Shown: in pieces, positions 32,325-41,455 of the stretch
How positions within the stretch are numbered: position 1 is the stretch's first letter
Layout: every line of letters begins with the position of its first letter
DNA from: Massilia solisilvae
Lineage (GTDB): Bacteria > Pseudomonadota > Gammaproteobacteria > Burkholderiales > Burkholderiaceae_D
Length of the DNA stretch: 64,000 nucleotides
Assembly: GCF_024753215.1 (NCBI RefSeq)
Contig: NZ_JANUGV010000001.1
Coordinates: 868,001 to 932,000 of the forward strand
Direction of reading: 5' to 3'
Position numbers and translations under genes: made by a program
Notes under the pieces: model-generated
The model's database searches: none
Told to the model about the DNA's origin: nothing
What the model saw: the letters and a program-made list of their open reading frames with translations, nothing else

Positions 32325-33515
32325 ATGGCAGACATCATCCTTGTGGTGAACGCTGGCTCGTCCAGCATCAAGTTCTGCGGCTTCGACGCGGCCGGCGCCG
32401 AACCGCGCCTGCTGCTGAAAGGGCAAGTCGAAGGGTTGTTCACCGAACCGCACTTCAAGGTCGCCAATGCCGCCGGCGACCGCTCCGAGGAAAACCGCTG
32501 GCCCTCGGGCACCGAGATCGGCCACGCGGGCGCGATCCGCTACATCGCCGACTTCCTGCGCGACCATCGCGAGGGGCACAGCCTGGTCGCAGTCGGGCAC
32601 CGCGTGGTGCACGGCGGGCTCGAGTTCGGTGCGCCCACGGTGGTGGACCATGCAGTGCTCGAACGCCTGGGCAGGCTGGTGCCGCTCGCGCCGCTGCACC
32701 AGCCGCACAACCTTGCGCCGATCCGGGTGCTGCTCGAGGCGCGGCCCGACGTGCCCCAGGTGGCCTGCTTCGACACCGCCTTCCACCGCAGCCAGCCCGA
32801 GGCTGCGCAAGCCTTCGCGCTGCCGCAGGAGATCACCGCGCCCGGCGTGCGCCGCTACGGCTTTCACGGTCTGTCGTACGAATACATCGCCAGCGTGTTG
32901 CCGCGGCTGGCGCCGGAAGCGGCGGCGGGCCGCACCGTGGTCGCGCACCTGGGCAACGGCGCCAGCATGTGCGCGCTCAAGGGCGGGCGCAGCATGGCCA
33001 GCACCATGGGCTTTACCGCCGTGGACGGGCTGCCGATGGGTACGCGCTGCGGCAGCCTGGACCCCGGCGTCATCCTGTACCTGATCGACGAGCTCGGGAT
33101 GAACGCGCGCACCGTGGAGGACCTGATCTACAAGCGCTCCGGCCTGCTCGGCGTGTCGGGTCTGTCGAGCGATATGCGGGTGCTGCTCCAAAGTGACGAC
33201 GTGCGTGCGCGCTTTGCGGTGGAGCTGTTCATCTACCGCATCGGCCGCGAACTGGGCTCGCTGGCGGCCGCGCTGGAAGGGCTGGACGCGCTGGTGTTCA
33301 CGGGCGGGATCGGCGAGCACGCCACGCTCATCCGCGACCGCGTGTGCCGCCAGGCGGCCTGGCTCGGCATCGAGCTCGACACGGCCGCCAACGAGGTGGA
33401 CGGTCCGCGCATCAGCACCGAGTCAAGCGGCGTGTCGGCCTGGGTGGTGCCAACCAACGAGGAACTGATGATTGCCCGGCATACCTTCGCCGTCACCTCA
33501 GCGGGTCTGGCATGA
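32325..33515 (+). CDS. ackA: acetate kinase
   Basis: Interconverts acetyl phosphate plus ADP with acetate plus ATP; it may also use propionate. ASKHA-fold motifs are the phosphate-1 loop VVNAGSSSIKF at the start, GHRVVHGG, the FHGLSYEYI box, GNGAS and the FTGGIGEHA adenosine motif near residue 325. ATG 32325 gives 396 residues, the normal length; the 10 codons upstream overlap the preceding gene. Its stop overlaps the start of the CoA-transferase A gene by 4 bases. Confidence 0.95.
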   Translation: MADIILVVNAGSSSIKFCGFDAAGAEPRLLLKGQVEGLFTEPHFKVANAAGDRSEENRWPSGTEIGHAGAIRYIADFLRDHREGHSLVAVGHRVVHGGLEFGAPTVVDHAVLERLGRLVPLAPLHQPHNLAPIRVLLEARPDVPQVACFDTAFHRSQPEAAQAFALPQEITAPGVRRYGFHGLSYEYIASVLPRLAPEAAAGRTVVAHLGNGASMCALKGGRSMASTMGFTAVDGLPMGTRCGSLDPGVILYLIDELGMNARTVEDLIYKRSGLLGVSGLSSDMRVLLQSDDVRARFAVELFIYRIGRELGSLAAALEGLDALVFTGGIGEHATLIRDRVCRQAAWLGIELDTAANEVDGPRISTESSGVSAWVVPTNEELMIARHTFAVTSAGLA

Positions 33516-34156
33516 AGACGCTTGCACTGGACAAGGCAGTCGCGCTGATCCCCGACGGCGCCAGCCTCATGGTAGGTGGCTTCATGGGCGTGGGCACGCC
33601 GGAGCGGCTGATGGACGAGCTGGTCCGGCAGGGCAAGCGTGGCCTGACCGTGATCGCCAACGACACCAGCAGTCCCGGCCGCGGCATCGGCAAGCTCGTC
33701 ACCGCGGGCGTGGCGGACAAGTTCGTGGTGAGCCACATCGGCCTGAACCCCGAGACGCAGCGCAAGATGATCGCCGGCGAGATCGCGGTCGAACTGGCGC
33801 CGCAGGGCACGCTGATCGAGCGCATCCGCGCCGGCGGCTATGGCCTGGGCGGCATCCTCACCGCCACCGGCGTGGGCACGCTGGCCGAGGAGGGCAAGCG
33901 CAAGATCGAACTGGACGGCCAGCAGTACCTGCTCGAGACGCCGATCCGCGCGGACTTTGCGCTGGTCGAGGCCTTCCTGTCGGACTACTACGGCAACCTG
34001 ACCTATGCTTTCACCGCCCGCAATTTCAACCCGGTGATCGCGATGGCGGCCGACACCGTGATCGTCGATGCCGCCCACATCGTCCCGGTCGGGATGATCG
34101 CGCCCGACCACGTGGTCACCCCGGCGGTGCTGGTCGATTACGTCGTTGCACATTGA
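33512..34156 (+). CDS. scoA: 3-oxoacid/acetate CoA-transferase subunit A
   Basis: Alpha subunit of a family I CoA-transferase (ScoA/AtoD/PcaI type) that moves CoA between acyl-CoA and an acceptor acid such as acetate or succinate. It has the family A signature at residues 20-35 (LMVGGFMGVGTPERLM) and the late GGYGLGGILTATGVGT stretch. Length 214. The ATG overlaps the ackA stop, and the beta subunit follows 10 bases later. Acceptor specificity cannot be fixed from sequence. Confidence 0.93.
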   Translation: MKTLALDKAVALIPDGASLMVGGFMGVGTPERLMDELVRQGKRGLTVIANDTSSPGRGIGKLVTAGVADKFVVSHIGLNPETQRKMIAGEIAVELAPQGTLIERIRAGGYGLGGILTATGVGTLAEEGKRKIELDGQQYLLETPIRADFALVEAFLSDYYGNLTYAFTARNFNPVIAMAADTVIVDAAHIVPVGMIAPDHVVTPAVLVDYVVAH

Positions 34157-34166
34157 GGGGACAACC

Positions 34167-34832
34167 ATGGACGCACAAACCGTCATCGCCAGGCGCATCG
34201 CGCGCGAGCTTGGCGCCGGCATGCTGGTGAACCTGGGGATCGGCATCCCGACCCAGGTCGCCAACTATGTCCCGGGCGGCATCCGCATCTACTTCCAGTC
34301 CGAGAATGGCCTGATCGGCACTGGCCCGATTCCCGAGGAGGGGATGGAGCAACCCTACCTGACCGACGCCGCCGGCCAGTCGGTCAGCGCGCTGCCCGGC
34401 GCCTGCACCTTTGATAGCGCCATGTCGTTTGGCCTGATCCGCGGCGGCCACCTCGACGTCACCGTGCTCGGCGGCCTGCAGGTGGACGAGCAGGGCCACT
34501 TGGCCAACTGGATGATCCCCGGGAAGATGGTGCCCGGGATGGGCGGGGCGATGGACCTGGTCACCGGCGCGCGCCGCGTGATCGTGGCCATGCAGCACAC
34601 CGCCAAAGGCAAGCCGAAGATCGTGCGGCAGTGCACGCTGCCGCTGACGTCCGCGCGCCGCATCGACCTGGTGGTCACCGAGCTGGCCGTGATCTCGTTC
34701 GAAAGCGGCGCCGCGACCCTGCTCGAAACCGCGCCCGGCGTGGGCGTGCAGGAAGTGCTGGCGGCCACCGAGGCGTCGCTGGTGGTGCCGGAGCAGGTCC
34801 CGCAAATGAACATCGAAGGAGCCACATCATGA
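34167..34832 (+). CDS. scoB: 3-oxoacid/acetate CoA-transferase subunit B
   Basis: Beta subunit carrying the catalytic glutamate of family I CoA-transferases, seen in the SENGLIGTGP motif (residues about 48-57), preceded by NLGIGIPTQVANYVP. Length 221. ATG 34167 has GAGGGG upstream. Its stop overlaps the fabI start by 4 bases, so the two are probably coupled. With subunit A it could return CoA from acetoacetyl-CoA or activate acids for the other enzymes of this operon. Confidence 0.94.
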   Translation: MDAQTVIARRIARELGAGMLVNLGIGIPTQVANYVPGGIRIYFQSENGLIGTGPIPEEGMEQPYLTDAAGQSVSALPGACTFDSAMSFGLIRGGHLDVTVLGGLQVDEQGHLANWMIPGKMVPGMGGAMDLVTGARRVIVAMQHTAKGKPKIVRQCTLPLTSARRIDLVVTELAVISFESGAATLLETAPGVGVQEVLAATEASLVVPEQVPQMNIEGATS

Positions 34833-35611
34833 CAAACGCAACCCCGCGCCCGATCCTGACTGGCGCCAAAGCGCTGGTGACGGGCATCGCCAACGAGCAC
34901 TCGATCGCCTATGGCTGCGCCAGGGCCTTCCACGAGGTCGGCGCCGAGCTCGCGGTCACCTACCTGAACGAGAAGGCGCGCGGCTTCGTGGAGCCGCTGG
35001 CACAGCAGATGGAGTCGAAGATCTTCATGCCGCTGGACGTGGCCAAGGAAAGCGAGGTCGATGCCGTGTTCGACCGCATCGAACAGGAATGGGGCAAGCT
35101 GGACATCTTCGTGCACTCGCTGGCGTGGGCGCCCAAGGACGACCTGCAGGGCGGCCTGCTGAACTGTTCGGCGCAGGGCTTCGCGCAGGCGATGGATGTC
35201 TCGTGCCACTCGTTCATCCGGCTGGCCCGCCGCTGTGCGCCGCTGATGAAGGATGGCGGCGCGATGTTCACGATGACCTACTACGGCGCCGACAAGGTGG
35301 TCCCGAACTACAACGTGATGGGGCCGATCAAGGCGGCGCTGGAGGCGTCGGCGCGCTACCTCGCGTACGAGCTCGGGCCGAAGCACATCCGTGTGCACGC
35401 TATTTCGCCGGGCCCGCTCCAAACGCGCGCCGCGTCGGGCCTGAAGGATTTTGACCGCATGCTTAACGAAGCCGCGCAGCGCGCGCCGCTGGGCGAGCTG
35501 GTGGACATCATGGACGTCGGCTACACCTGCGCTTTCCTGGCCACGCCATTCGCCAAGCGCATGTCCGGCGAGACGCTGTACATCGACGGCGGCGTGCACA
35601 TCATGGCGTGA
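34829..35611 (+). CDS. fabI: enoyl-[acyl-carrier-protein] reductase FabI
   Basis: NADH-dependent reductase of the SDR superfamily, the last step of each fatty-acid elongation cycle. It shows the FabI nucleotide-binding start ALVTGIANEHSIAYGCA, the catalytic Tyr/Lys pattern in NYNVMGPIKAALEASARYLA, and the late ISPGPLQTRAASGL. Length 260. In this operon context it is probably a second FabI used with short-chain acyl metabolism rather than the housekeeping copy; that is inference. In some bacteria FabI is the triclosan target. Confidence 0.94.
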   Translation: MTNATPRPILTGAKALVTGIANEHSIAYGCARAFHEVGAELAVTYLNEKARGFVEPLAQQMESKIFMPLDVAKESEVDAVFDRIEQEWGKLDIFVHSLAWAPKDDLQGGLLNCSAQGFAQAMDVSCHSFIRLARRCAPLMKDGGAMFTMTYYGADKVVPNYNVMGPIKAALEASARYLAYELGPKHIRVHAISPGPLQTRAASGLKDFDRMLNEAAQRAPLGELVDIMDVGYTCAFLATPFAKRMSGETLYIDGGVHIMA

Positions 35612-35618
35612 GGCGATC

Positions 35619-35858
35619 ATGGCCCAGCTCTGGTTAGGCAATGTGGACGACAGCGCCACCGACGACGACATCCGCGACCTGCTGGTGCGCTACGGCTTTC
35701 CGGCATTCGACGCGATCGAACATGTGCCCGGCAGTGGCGCCCGGCCGGCGGTCATGCTGACCTTTAACGAGGCGCCGCCGCAGGAGCTGCGCACGCTCGG
35801 CGACCGCATCCAGAACCTGTTCTGGAAGAATCGCAAGATCAACGTGCAGGTAATGTAG
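35619..35858 (+). CDS. RRM-domain RNA-binding protein (79 aa)
   Basis: A single RNA-recognition-motif protein starting MAQLWLGNV (RNP2-like) with PAVMLTF in the RNP1 position and TDDDIRDLLVRYGF as helix 1. The aromatic residues expected in RNP1 are mostly replaced, so RNA binding is plausible but not assured. It sits 7 bases after fabI and 10 before the next gene, clearly in the same operon. Its function there is unknown. Confidence 0.75.
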   Translation: MAQLWLGNVDDSATDDDIRDLLVRYGFPAFDAIEHVPGSGARPAVMLTFNEAPPQELRTLGDRIQNLFWKNRKINVQVM

Positions 35859-35868
35859 GAGGGCGGCA

Positions 35869-36885
35869 GTGGGATTGCTCGACAAGCTACTGCACGGTTC
35901 GCGCGCGCCGGACGAGCATCGCTACATCGACGAGGGCGTGGCGCGCGTGCTCGCGTTCAGCCCTCAGCTGCGCACGCTGCGCCAGGCCGAAGCGCGGCTT
36001 GCGCCCGCGGTGGGCACCGCGGTGCGTTACCTGGTGGGGCTGGCGCGCGAGGTGCCGCAGGTGCGCGAGGCCAGCGCCGCCGCCTGGGCCAGCGATCCCT
36101 GCATCCACGCGTTCTTCGCCTCGCCCGATGACGTCGCGCCGGCGTTCTCGCGTTCCGAAGACCTGCGCGCCTTCTTCGACCATTATCCGGACCTGCCCGA
36201 GGCCTACGCCTTGCTCGGGATGGCGATGACCGAGAAGCACATCCTGGGCGTGGCGCTGGAAGGCGACACGATGCGCCGCGACGTGATCCAGGAAACGATC
36301 AGCTTCAGCGACCACCAGGTGCGCGTGTGCGGGCGCACCGAGCTGGAACTGCGGCAGGAGATCGTGCGCCGCCTGGTGGACCAGCTGGCCCTGGAAGGGA
36401 TGACCCGCTTTGCCGCCGACCAGGAGCGGCGCGGCGAGCTGGAAAAGGACCAGGCACTGCTCAGGACGCGCCTGCAGCTGCTCGAGCGGCAGGGCGTGGG
36501 CGTACGCGTGGCGCTGGGCGACGAGGAACGCGCCAGCGAGGCGGAAATGGAGCGCCTGCGCCAGCAGATGGCCGACAACGGGCGCGAGCTGGAGGCGCTG
36601 GGCATGCGCGCCGAAACGCTGGAGCGCCAGCTCGGGCACCTGTGCGCCGTGCTGTCCGAACCGGCGGCCCACATCTATGTCGAACGCAAGAGCGTCCGCT
36701 TGAACAAAATGAATGTGGTGCTGTCCCCGAACAGCAGCGAGGCGGGCGACGACATCACCTTCGAGCTTGCGCGTATCCCGGCCGACCCGCCGCGCAAGCG
36801 CGCGTTCGCGCTGGTGCGCTTTTCGCGCGGCGAACTGCTGCCCGAGGAGAGCGTACTTGACCGCGCCGCGCGGCTGCTGGGCTGA
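35869..36885 (+). CDS. coiled-coil protein of unknown function
   Basis: A 338-residue soluble protein beginning with GTG (MGLLDKLLHG). It has a helical N-terminal domain (about 20-160, including SEDLRAFFDHYPDLPEAYALLGMAMTEKH, cited as a landmark). A coiled coil at about 165-265 is rich in Glu, Leu, Arg and Gln (ERRGELEKDQALLRTRLQLLE), and a compact C-terminal part follows. No catalytic motif is evident. It is the last gene of the acyl-CoA operon, 10 bases after the RRM gene. I do not recognise a named family. Confidence 0.65.
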   Translation: MGLLDKLLHGSRAPDEHRYIDEGVARVLAFSPQLRTLRQAEARLAPAVGTAVRYLVGLAREVPQVREASAAAWASDPCIHAFFASPDDVAPAFSRSEDLRAFFDHYPDLPEAYALLGMAMTEKHILGVALEGDTMRRDVIQETISFSDHQVRVCGRTELELRQEIVRRLVDQLALEGMTRFAADQERRGELEKDQALLRTRLQLLERQGVGVRVALGDEERASEAEMERLRQQMADNGRELEALGMRAETLERQLGHLCAVLSEPAAHIYVERKSVRLNKMNVVLSPNSSEAGDDITFELARIPADPPRKRAFALVRFSRGELLPEESVLDRAARLLG

Positions 36886-37028
36886 ACCGGCTACGACCAA
36901 GGTCCAATTACCCAACAACCCCAACTGGCCTACCTTGGACCCAACTTTCGGCCGCAAGCTGCCGACCTGGGCGCCGGCACGGCCGTGCCGCTGCAATGTC
37001 AAACCGATGCTTTGGCAAGAGGTATGCC

Positions 37029-38219
37029 ATGACATGTCGATCGTTACCGCTGCTGTTTGGCGCCTGGCGCTGGTTGCTTGCCGTCGGCGCCGCGGCCGTC
37101 ATGCTGGGCGGCTGCACCAAGCAGGAGGCGCAGCCGGCGCCCGGTCCGCTGCAGGTCACCGCGCTCACCGTCGAGCCGCGCGACACGCCCGTCAGCTTTG
37201 AATTCGTCGCGCAGACGCAGAGCTCGCGCGAAGTGCAGATCCAGGCCCGCGTCGACGGCTTCCTCGACCGCCGGCTCTACACCGAAGGCGACATGGTGCG
37301 CGCCGGGCAGCCGCTGTTCCAAATGGACCGCAAGCCATTCGAGGCGGCGCTGCAGTCGGCCAAGGGACAACTGGAACAGCAGAAGGCGCGCCACGCGGTG
37401 GCCGTGGCCAACCTTGCGCGCGTGCGTCCGCTGGCGGCGCGCAACGCGGTCAGCAAAAAAGAGCTGGACGACGCGATCGGCTTCGAACGCGAATCGCAGG
37501 CCGCGGTGATCGCGGCCGAGGGCCAGGTGCGGCAGGCCAATCTCAACCTGGGCTACACCACGATCTACTCGCCGCTCAAGGGCCTGTCGAGCTTCGCCAA
37601 GCAGCAGGAGGGCAGCTACCTGACGGTCGGCCAGCAGGGCTTGCTGACGACGGTGTCGCAGATCGACCCGATCTGGGTCAACTTCAGCGTGTCCGAGAAC
37701 CAGCAGCTGAGCTACCGCGACCAGATCGCCAAGGGCCAGCTCAAGTTCCCGGTCAACCAGGACTTCACCGTCGAGGTGGTGATGGCGGACGGCTCGGTCT
37801 TCCCGCACCGCGGCCACATCAACTTTGCCGCGCCCTCGTTCGATCCGGCGACCGGCACCTTCCTGGTGCGTACCGAGCTGCCGAACCCGGAGGGCGTGCT
37901 GCGTCCGGGCCAGTTTGTGCGTGCCCGCGTGTTCGGCTCGACCCGTCCGGCCGCGATCCGCATCCCGCAGCGCGCCGTGCAGCAGGGCTCGAAGGGGCAC
38001 TATGTCTGGGTGGTCGGCAATGACGGCAAGGCCCGCCAGCGCGTGGTGGAGGTCGGTGACTGGTACGGCGACGACTGGTTCATCAGCGACGGCCTGAAAA
38101 GCGGCGAGCGGGTGGTGGTGGATGGCGCCGGCCGCGTGGCGCCCAACACGCCGCTGCGAGTCGCGGCGGCCGCGCCGCAGGTCGCCAGCGCCGCCGCGCG
38201 CACGCAGCCGGCGCGCTAG
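37029..38219 (+). CDS. RND efflux periplasmic adaptor lipoprotein
   Basis: Membrane-fusion protein of a tripartite drug efflux pump (AcrA/MexA/MexE type). It has a signal peptide with lipobox MLGGC, a lipoyl half-motif VQIQARVDGFLDRRLYTEGD, an alpha-hairpin with ARHAVAVANLARVRPLAARNAVSKKELDDA (landmark), the second half lipoyl and a beta barrel (GHINFAAPSFDPATGTFLVRTE). ATG 37029 has an AAGAGG site; an upstream ATG adds 11 residues without improving the signal. It is followed by the permease gene after 21 bases. Confidence 0.93.
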   Translation: MTCRSLPLLFGAWRWLLAVGAAAVMLGGCTKQEAQPAPGPLQVTALTVEPRDTPVSFEFVAQTQSSREVQIQARVDGFLDRRLYTEGDMVRAGQPLFQMDRKPFEAALQSAKGQLEQQKARHAVAVANLARVRPLAARNAVSKKELDDAIGFERESQAAVIAAEGQVRQANLNLGYTTIYSPLKGLSSFAKQQEGSYLTVGQQGLLTTVSQIDPIWVNFSVSENQQLSYRDQIAKGQLKFPVNQDFTVEVVMADGSVFPHRGHINFAAPSFDPATGTFLVRTELPNPEGVLRPGQFVRARVFGSTRPAAIRIPQRAVQQGSKGHYVWVVGNDGKARQRVVEVGDWYGDDWFISDGLKSGERVVVDGAGRVAPNTPLRVAAAAPQVASAAARTQPAR

Positions 38220-38240
38220 CATCCGAGCCCGGGCTTCATC

Positions 38241-41200
38241 ATGAACGTCTCGCGCTTTTGCATCGACCACCCGATCTTCGCCTCGGTGATTTCGATCGTC
38301 ATCACGCTCGCGGGTGCGGTGGCGATGGTCAAGTCGCCGGTCGCGCAGTACCCGGACATCACCCCGCCGCAGATCACGGTATCGGCCACCTATCCCGGGG
38401 CGGACGCCAACGTGGTTGCGAACAACGTGGCCGCGCCGATCGAGCAGCAGGTCAACGGCGCCGACAACATGATCTACATGAACTCGTCGAGCTCCTCCAC
38501 CGGCAATCTGACCCTGAACGTGTTCTTCCAGATCGGCACCGACCCCGAACTGGCGCAGGTGGACGTGCAGAACCGCGTCAACCTGGCGCTGCCGCAGCTG
38601 CCCTCGGCGGTGACGGCGCAGGGCGTGCAGGTGCAGAAGAAGTCGTCCGCGTTCATGATGGTGATCGCGATCTATTCGCCCGGCGAGCGCTACGACCCGG
38701 TGTACGTGGCCAACTACGCCAACATCTACGTGCTTGACGCGCTCAAGCGCATCCCGGGCGCCAACCAGTCCGCGATCTTCGGCACGCCCGACTACGCCAT
38801 GCGTATCTGGCTCAAGCCCGACCGCATGGCGCAGCTGGGCGTGACCGCGGCCGAGGTGCAGAACGCGGTGGCAGCCCAGAACCAGCAGTACGCCGTCGGC
38901 CGGCTGGGCCAGGCGCCGACCGGCAAGCCGGTGGAGCAGTCGTTCACCGTCACCACCGCCGGACGCATGACCGACCCGGCCCAGTTCGACAACATCATCA
39001 TCCGCGCCGCCAGCGGTGGCGCCGCGATCGTGCGCCTGAAGGACATCGGCCACGCCGAGCTGGGGCAGAAGGACTACTCGATCCGCGGCACCTACCAGGG
39101 CAAGCCGGCCACGATGATGGCGGTGTACCAGCAGCCGGGCGCCAACGCGCTCGACGTCTCCAACCAGGTTAAGGCCACGCTGGCGCAGATGAAGAAGGAG
39201 TTCCCGGAAGGGATCGAGTACAAGGTCGTGATGGACACCACCAACTTCACGCGTGCGTCGATCCATGACGTGGTCAAGACCTTCTTCGAGGCTGTGATCC
39301 TGGTGGTGCTGGTGGTGTTCCTGTTCCTGCAAAGCCTGCGCGCGACGCTGATCCCGGTCCTGGCAGTGCCGGTGTCGATCGTCGGCACCTTCATCGGCAT
39401 GCAGGCGCTGGGCTTTTCGATCAACATGCTCACGCTGTTCGGCATGGTGCTGGCGATCGGCATCGTGGTGGACGACGCGATCGTGGTCATCGAAAACGTC
39501 GAGCGCAACATGACGGTCCACAAGCTTGACCCGAAAGAGGCGGCCAAGCGCGCCATGGACGAGGTGTCCGGCCCGGTGGTGGCCATCGTACTGGTGCTGT
39601 GCGCGGTGTTCGTGCCGGTGGCCTTCCTGGGCGGGATCACCGGCCAGCTGTACAAGCAGTTCGCGATCACGATCGCGATCTCGGTGGTGATCTCGGGCCT
39701 GGTTGCGCTCACGCTCTCGCCCGCGCTGGCGGCGCTGCTGCTCAAGCCCGCGCACGGCAAGAAGAACCGATTCTTCCGCTGGTTCGAGCGCAGCTTCGAA
39801 CGCATGACCGAAGGCTACACGCGCGGCGTCGCCTTCATGATCAAGCGCTCGCTGCTTGGCTTGCTCCTGTTCGGCGGCATGATCGCGCTGTCGGTGGTGA
39901 TGATCAGGAAGGTGCCCACTGCCTTCCTGCCGCCCGAGGACCAGGGTTACCTGCTGGGCGCGGTGATCATGCCCGACGCGGCCAGCCTGGACCGCACGGG
40001 CGAGGTGGGCAAGCGCGTATCCGACTACTTTGCGAAGAACCCGGCAGTGGAGGGTGTCGCGATGGTGGATGGCTACAGCCTGCTGGACAACCAGAACAAG
40101 AACAACGCCGGCACCTTCTTCGTCGGCTTCAAGGATTTCGGCGCGCGCTACACCAGCGAGAACATCCGCAGCCAGAACGCCAAGGCGGTGCTGCTGCAGG
40201 CCTACAAGGCGCTCGGCAACGATCCGCGCGGCGTGATCCTGCCGGTGAACCCGCCGTCGATCCCGGGCCTGGGCACCACCGGCGGACTGGAAGTGTGGGT
40301 GCAGAGCAGGGGCGACAAGAACGTGCAGCAGATGGCCGCTTTGGTGGCCAATTACCTGGCCAAGGCCAAGACGGCGCCGGAACTGGCGCGCGTCACCGCC
40401 ACCTTCAACGCCAACTCGCAGCAGCTGATGGTGGACGTGGACCGCGACAAGGCCGAAACGCTGGGCGTGCCGGTGGAGGACGTGTACGGCACGCTGCAGA
40501 CGATGTTCGGCTCGCTGTACGTATCGCAGTTCATCAAGAGCAGCCGCCTGTGGCAGGTGATCCTGCAGGCCGAGCCGGGCTACCGCCTGCAGCCGGAGGA
40601 CCTGGAGCGCCTGTACGTGCGCAACAAGGACGGCAAGATGCTGCCGCTGTCCTCCATCGTGACCAGCCGCTACGTGACCGGGCCCGACCTCATGACCCGT
40701 TTTAACAACTTCCCGGCCGTGAAAATCACCGCCAACGCCGCCCCCGGCTACAGCTCGGGCCAGGCCATCGCCGCGCTCGAGCGCATTGGCGCCCAAGTGC
40801 TGCCGTCCGACTTTGGACTGGCGTGGAGCGGCGAGGCGTTCGAGGAGAAGCAGGCAGGCAGCACCTCGACCTCGGTGTTCGCGTTCGGCCTGGTGATGGT
40901 GTTCCTGATCCTGGCCGCGCAATACGAGAAGTGGTCGCTGCCGATCGGCGTGCTGATGGCCGTGCCGTTTGCGCTGTTCGGGGCGCTGGTGGGTGTGATG
41001 CTGCGCGGGCTGAACAACGACGTGTACTTCCAGATCGGCCTGACCATGCTGATTGCGTTGGCGGCCAAGAACGCGATCCTGATCTTTGAATTCGCGGTGC
41101 TCAACCGCGAGCAGGGCAAGTCGTTCTACGACGCGGCCATCACCGCCGCGCGCGAGCGGCTGCGCCCGATCGTGATGACCTCGATCGCTTTCATCCTCGG

Positions 41201-41453
41201 CTGCGTACCGCTGGCGATCGCCACGGGCGCCTCGGCCAACAGCCGTATCTCGATCGGCACCGGCGTGATCGGCGGGATGCTGGCGGCGACCGTGATCGCC
41301 GTGTTCTTCATCCCGATGTTCTACTACGTGATCGAGCATACGGTCGAACGCTTCGGGCGCAAAAAAGCCGCGCAGCCGGGCGAGGCGGAGCGCCTGCCCG
41401 CGCCGGGCGGCATGGCCGGGCATGTGCCGCACGCGCCCCATGAAGGAGAATAA
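38241..41453 (+). CDS. RND multidrug efflux permease (HAE1 family, MexF/AcrB-like)
   Basis: A 1,070-residue proton-driven inner-membrane exporter with twelve membrane segments and two large periplasmic loops. It starts MNVSRFCIDHPIFASVISI, and has the membrane motif GIVVDDAIVVIENVERN carrying the proton-relay Asp pair, and VPVAFLGGITGQLYKQF. The sequence resembles the MexF branch more than AcrB, but substrates cannot be inferred. It lies between adaptor and outer-membrane factor genes in one operon. Confidence 0.95.
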   Translation: MNVSRFCIDHPIFASVISIVITLAGAVAMVKSPVAQYPDITPPQITVSATYPGADANVVANNVAAPIEQQVNGADNMIYMNSSSSSTGNLTLNVFFQIGTDPELAQVDVQNRVNLALPQLPSAVTAQGVQVQKKSSAFMMVIAIYSPGERYDPVYVANYANIYVLDALKRIPGANQSAIFGTPDYAMRIWLKPDRMAQLGVTAAEVQNAVAAQNQQYAVGRLGQAPTGKPVEQSFTVTTAGRMTDPAQFDNIIIRAASGGAAIVRLKDIGHAELGQKDYSIRGTYQGKPATMMAVYQQPGANALDVSNQVKATLAQMKKEFPEGIEYKVVMDTTNFTRASIHDVVKTFFEAVILVVLVVFLFLQSLRATLIPVLAVPVSIVGTFIGMQALGFSINMLTLFGMVLAIGIVVDDAIVVIENVERNMTVHKLDPKEAAKRAMDEVSGPVVAIVLVLCAVFVPVAFLGGITGQLYKQFAITIAISVVISGLVALTLSPALAALLLKPAHGKKNRFFRWFERSFERMTEGYTRGVAFMIKRSLLGLLLFGGMIALSVVMIRKVPTAFLPPEDQGYLLGAVIMPDAASLDRTGEVGKRVSDYFAKNPAVEGVAMVDGYSLLDNQNKNNAGTFFVGFKDFGARYTSENIRSQNAKAVLLQAYKALGNDPRGVILPVNPPSIPGLGTTGGLEVWVQSRGDKNVQQMAALVANYLAKAKTAPELARVTATFNANSQQLMVDVDRDKAETLGVPVEDVYGTLQTMFGSLYVSQFIKSSRLWQVILQAEPGYRLQPEDLERLYVRNKDGKMLPLSSIVTSRYVTGPDLMTRFNNFPAVKITANAAPGYSSGQAIAALERIGAQVLPSDFGLAWSGEAFEEKQAGSTSTSVFAFGLVMVFLILAAQYEKWSLPIGVLMAVPFALFGALVGVMLRGLNNDVYFQIGLTMLIALAAKNAILIFEFAVLNREQGKSFYDAAITAARERLRPIVMTSIAFILGCVPLAIATGASANSRISIGTGVIGGMLAATVIAVFFIPMFYYVIEHTVERFGRKKAAQPGEAERLPAPGGMAGHVPHAPHEGE

Positions 41454-41455
41454 CA

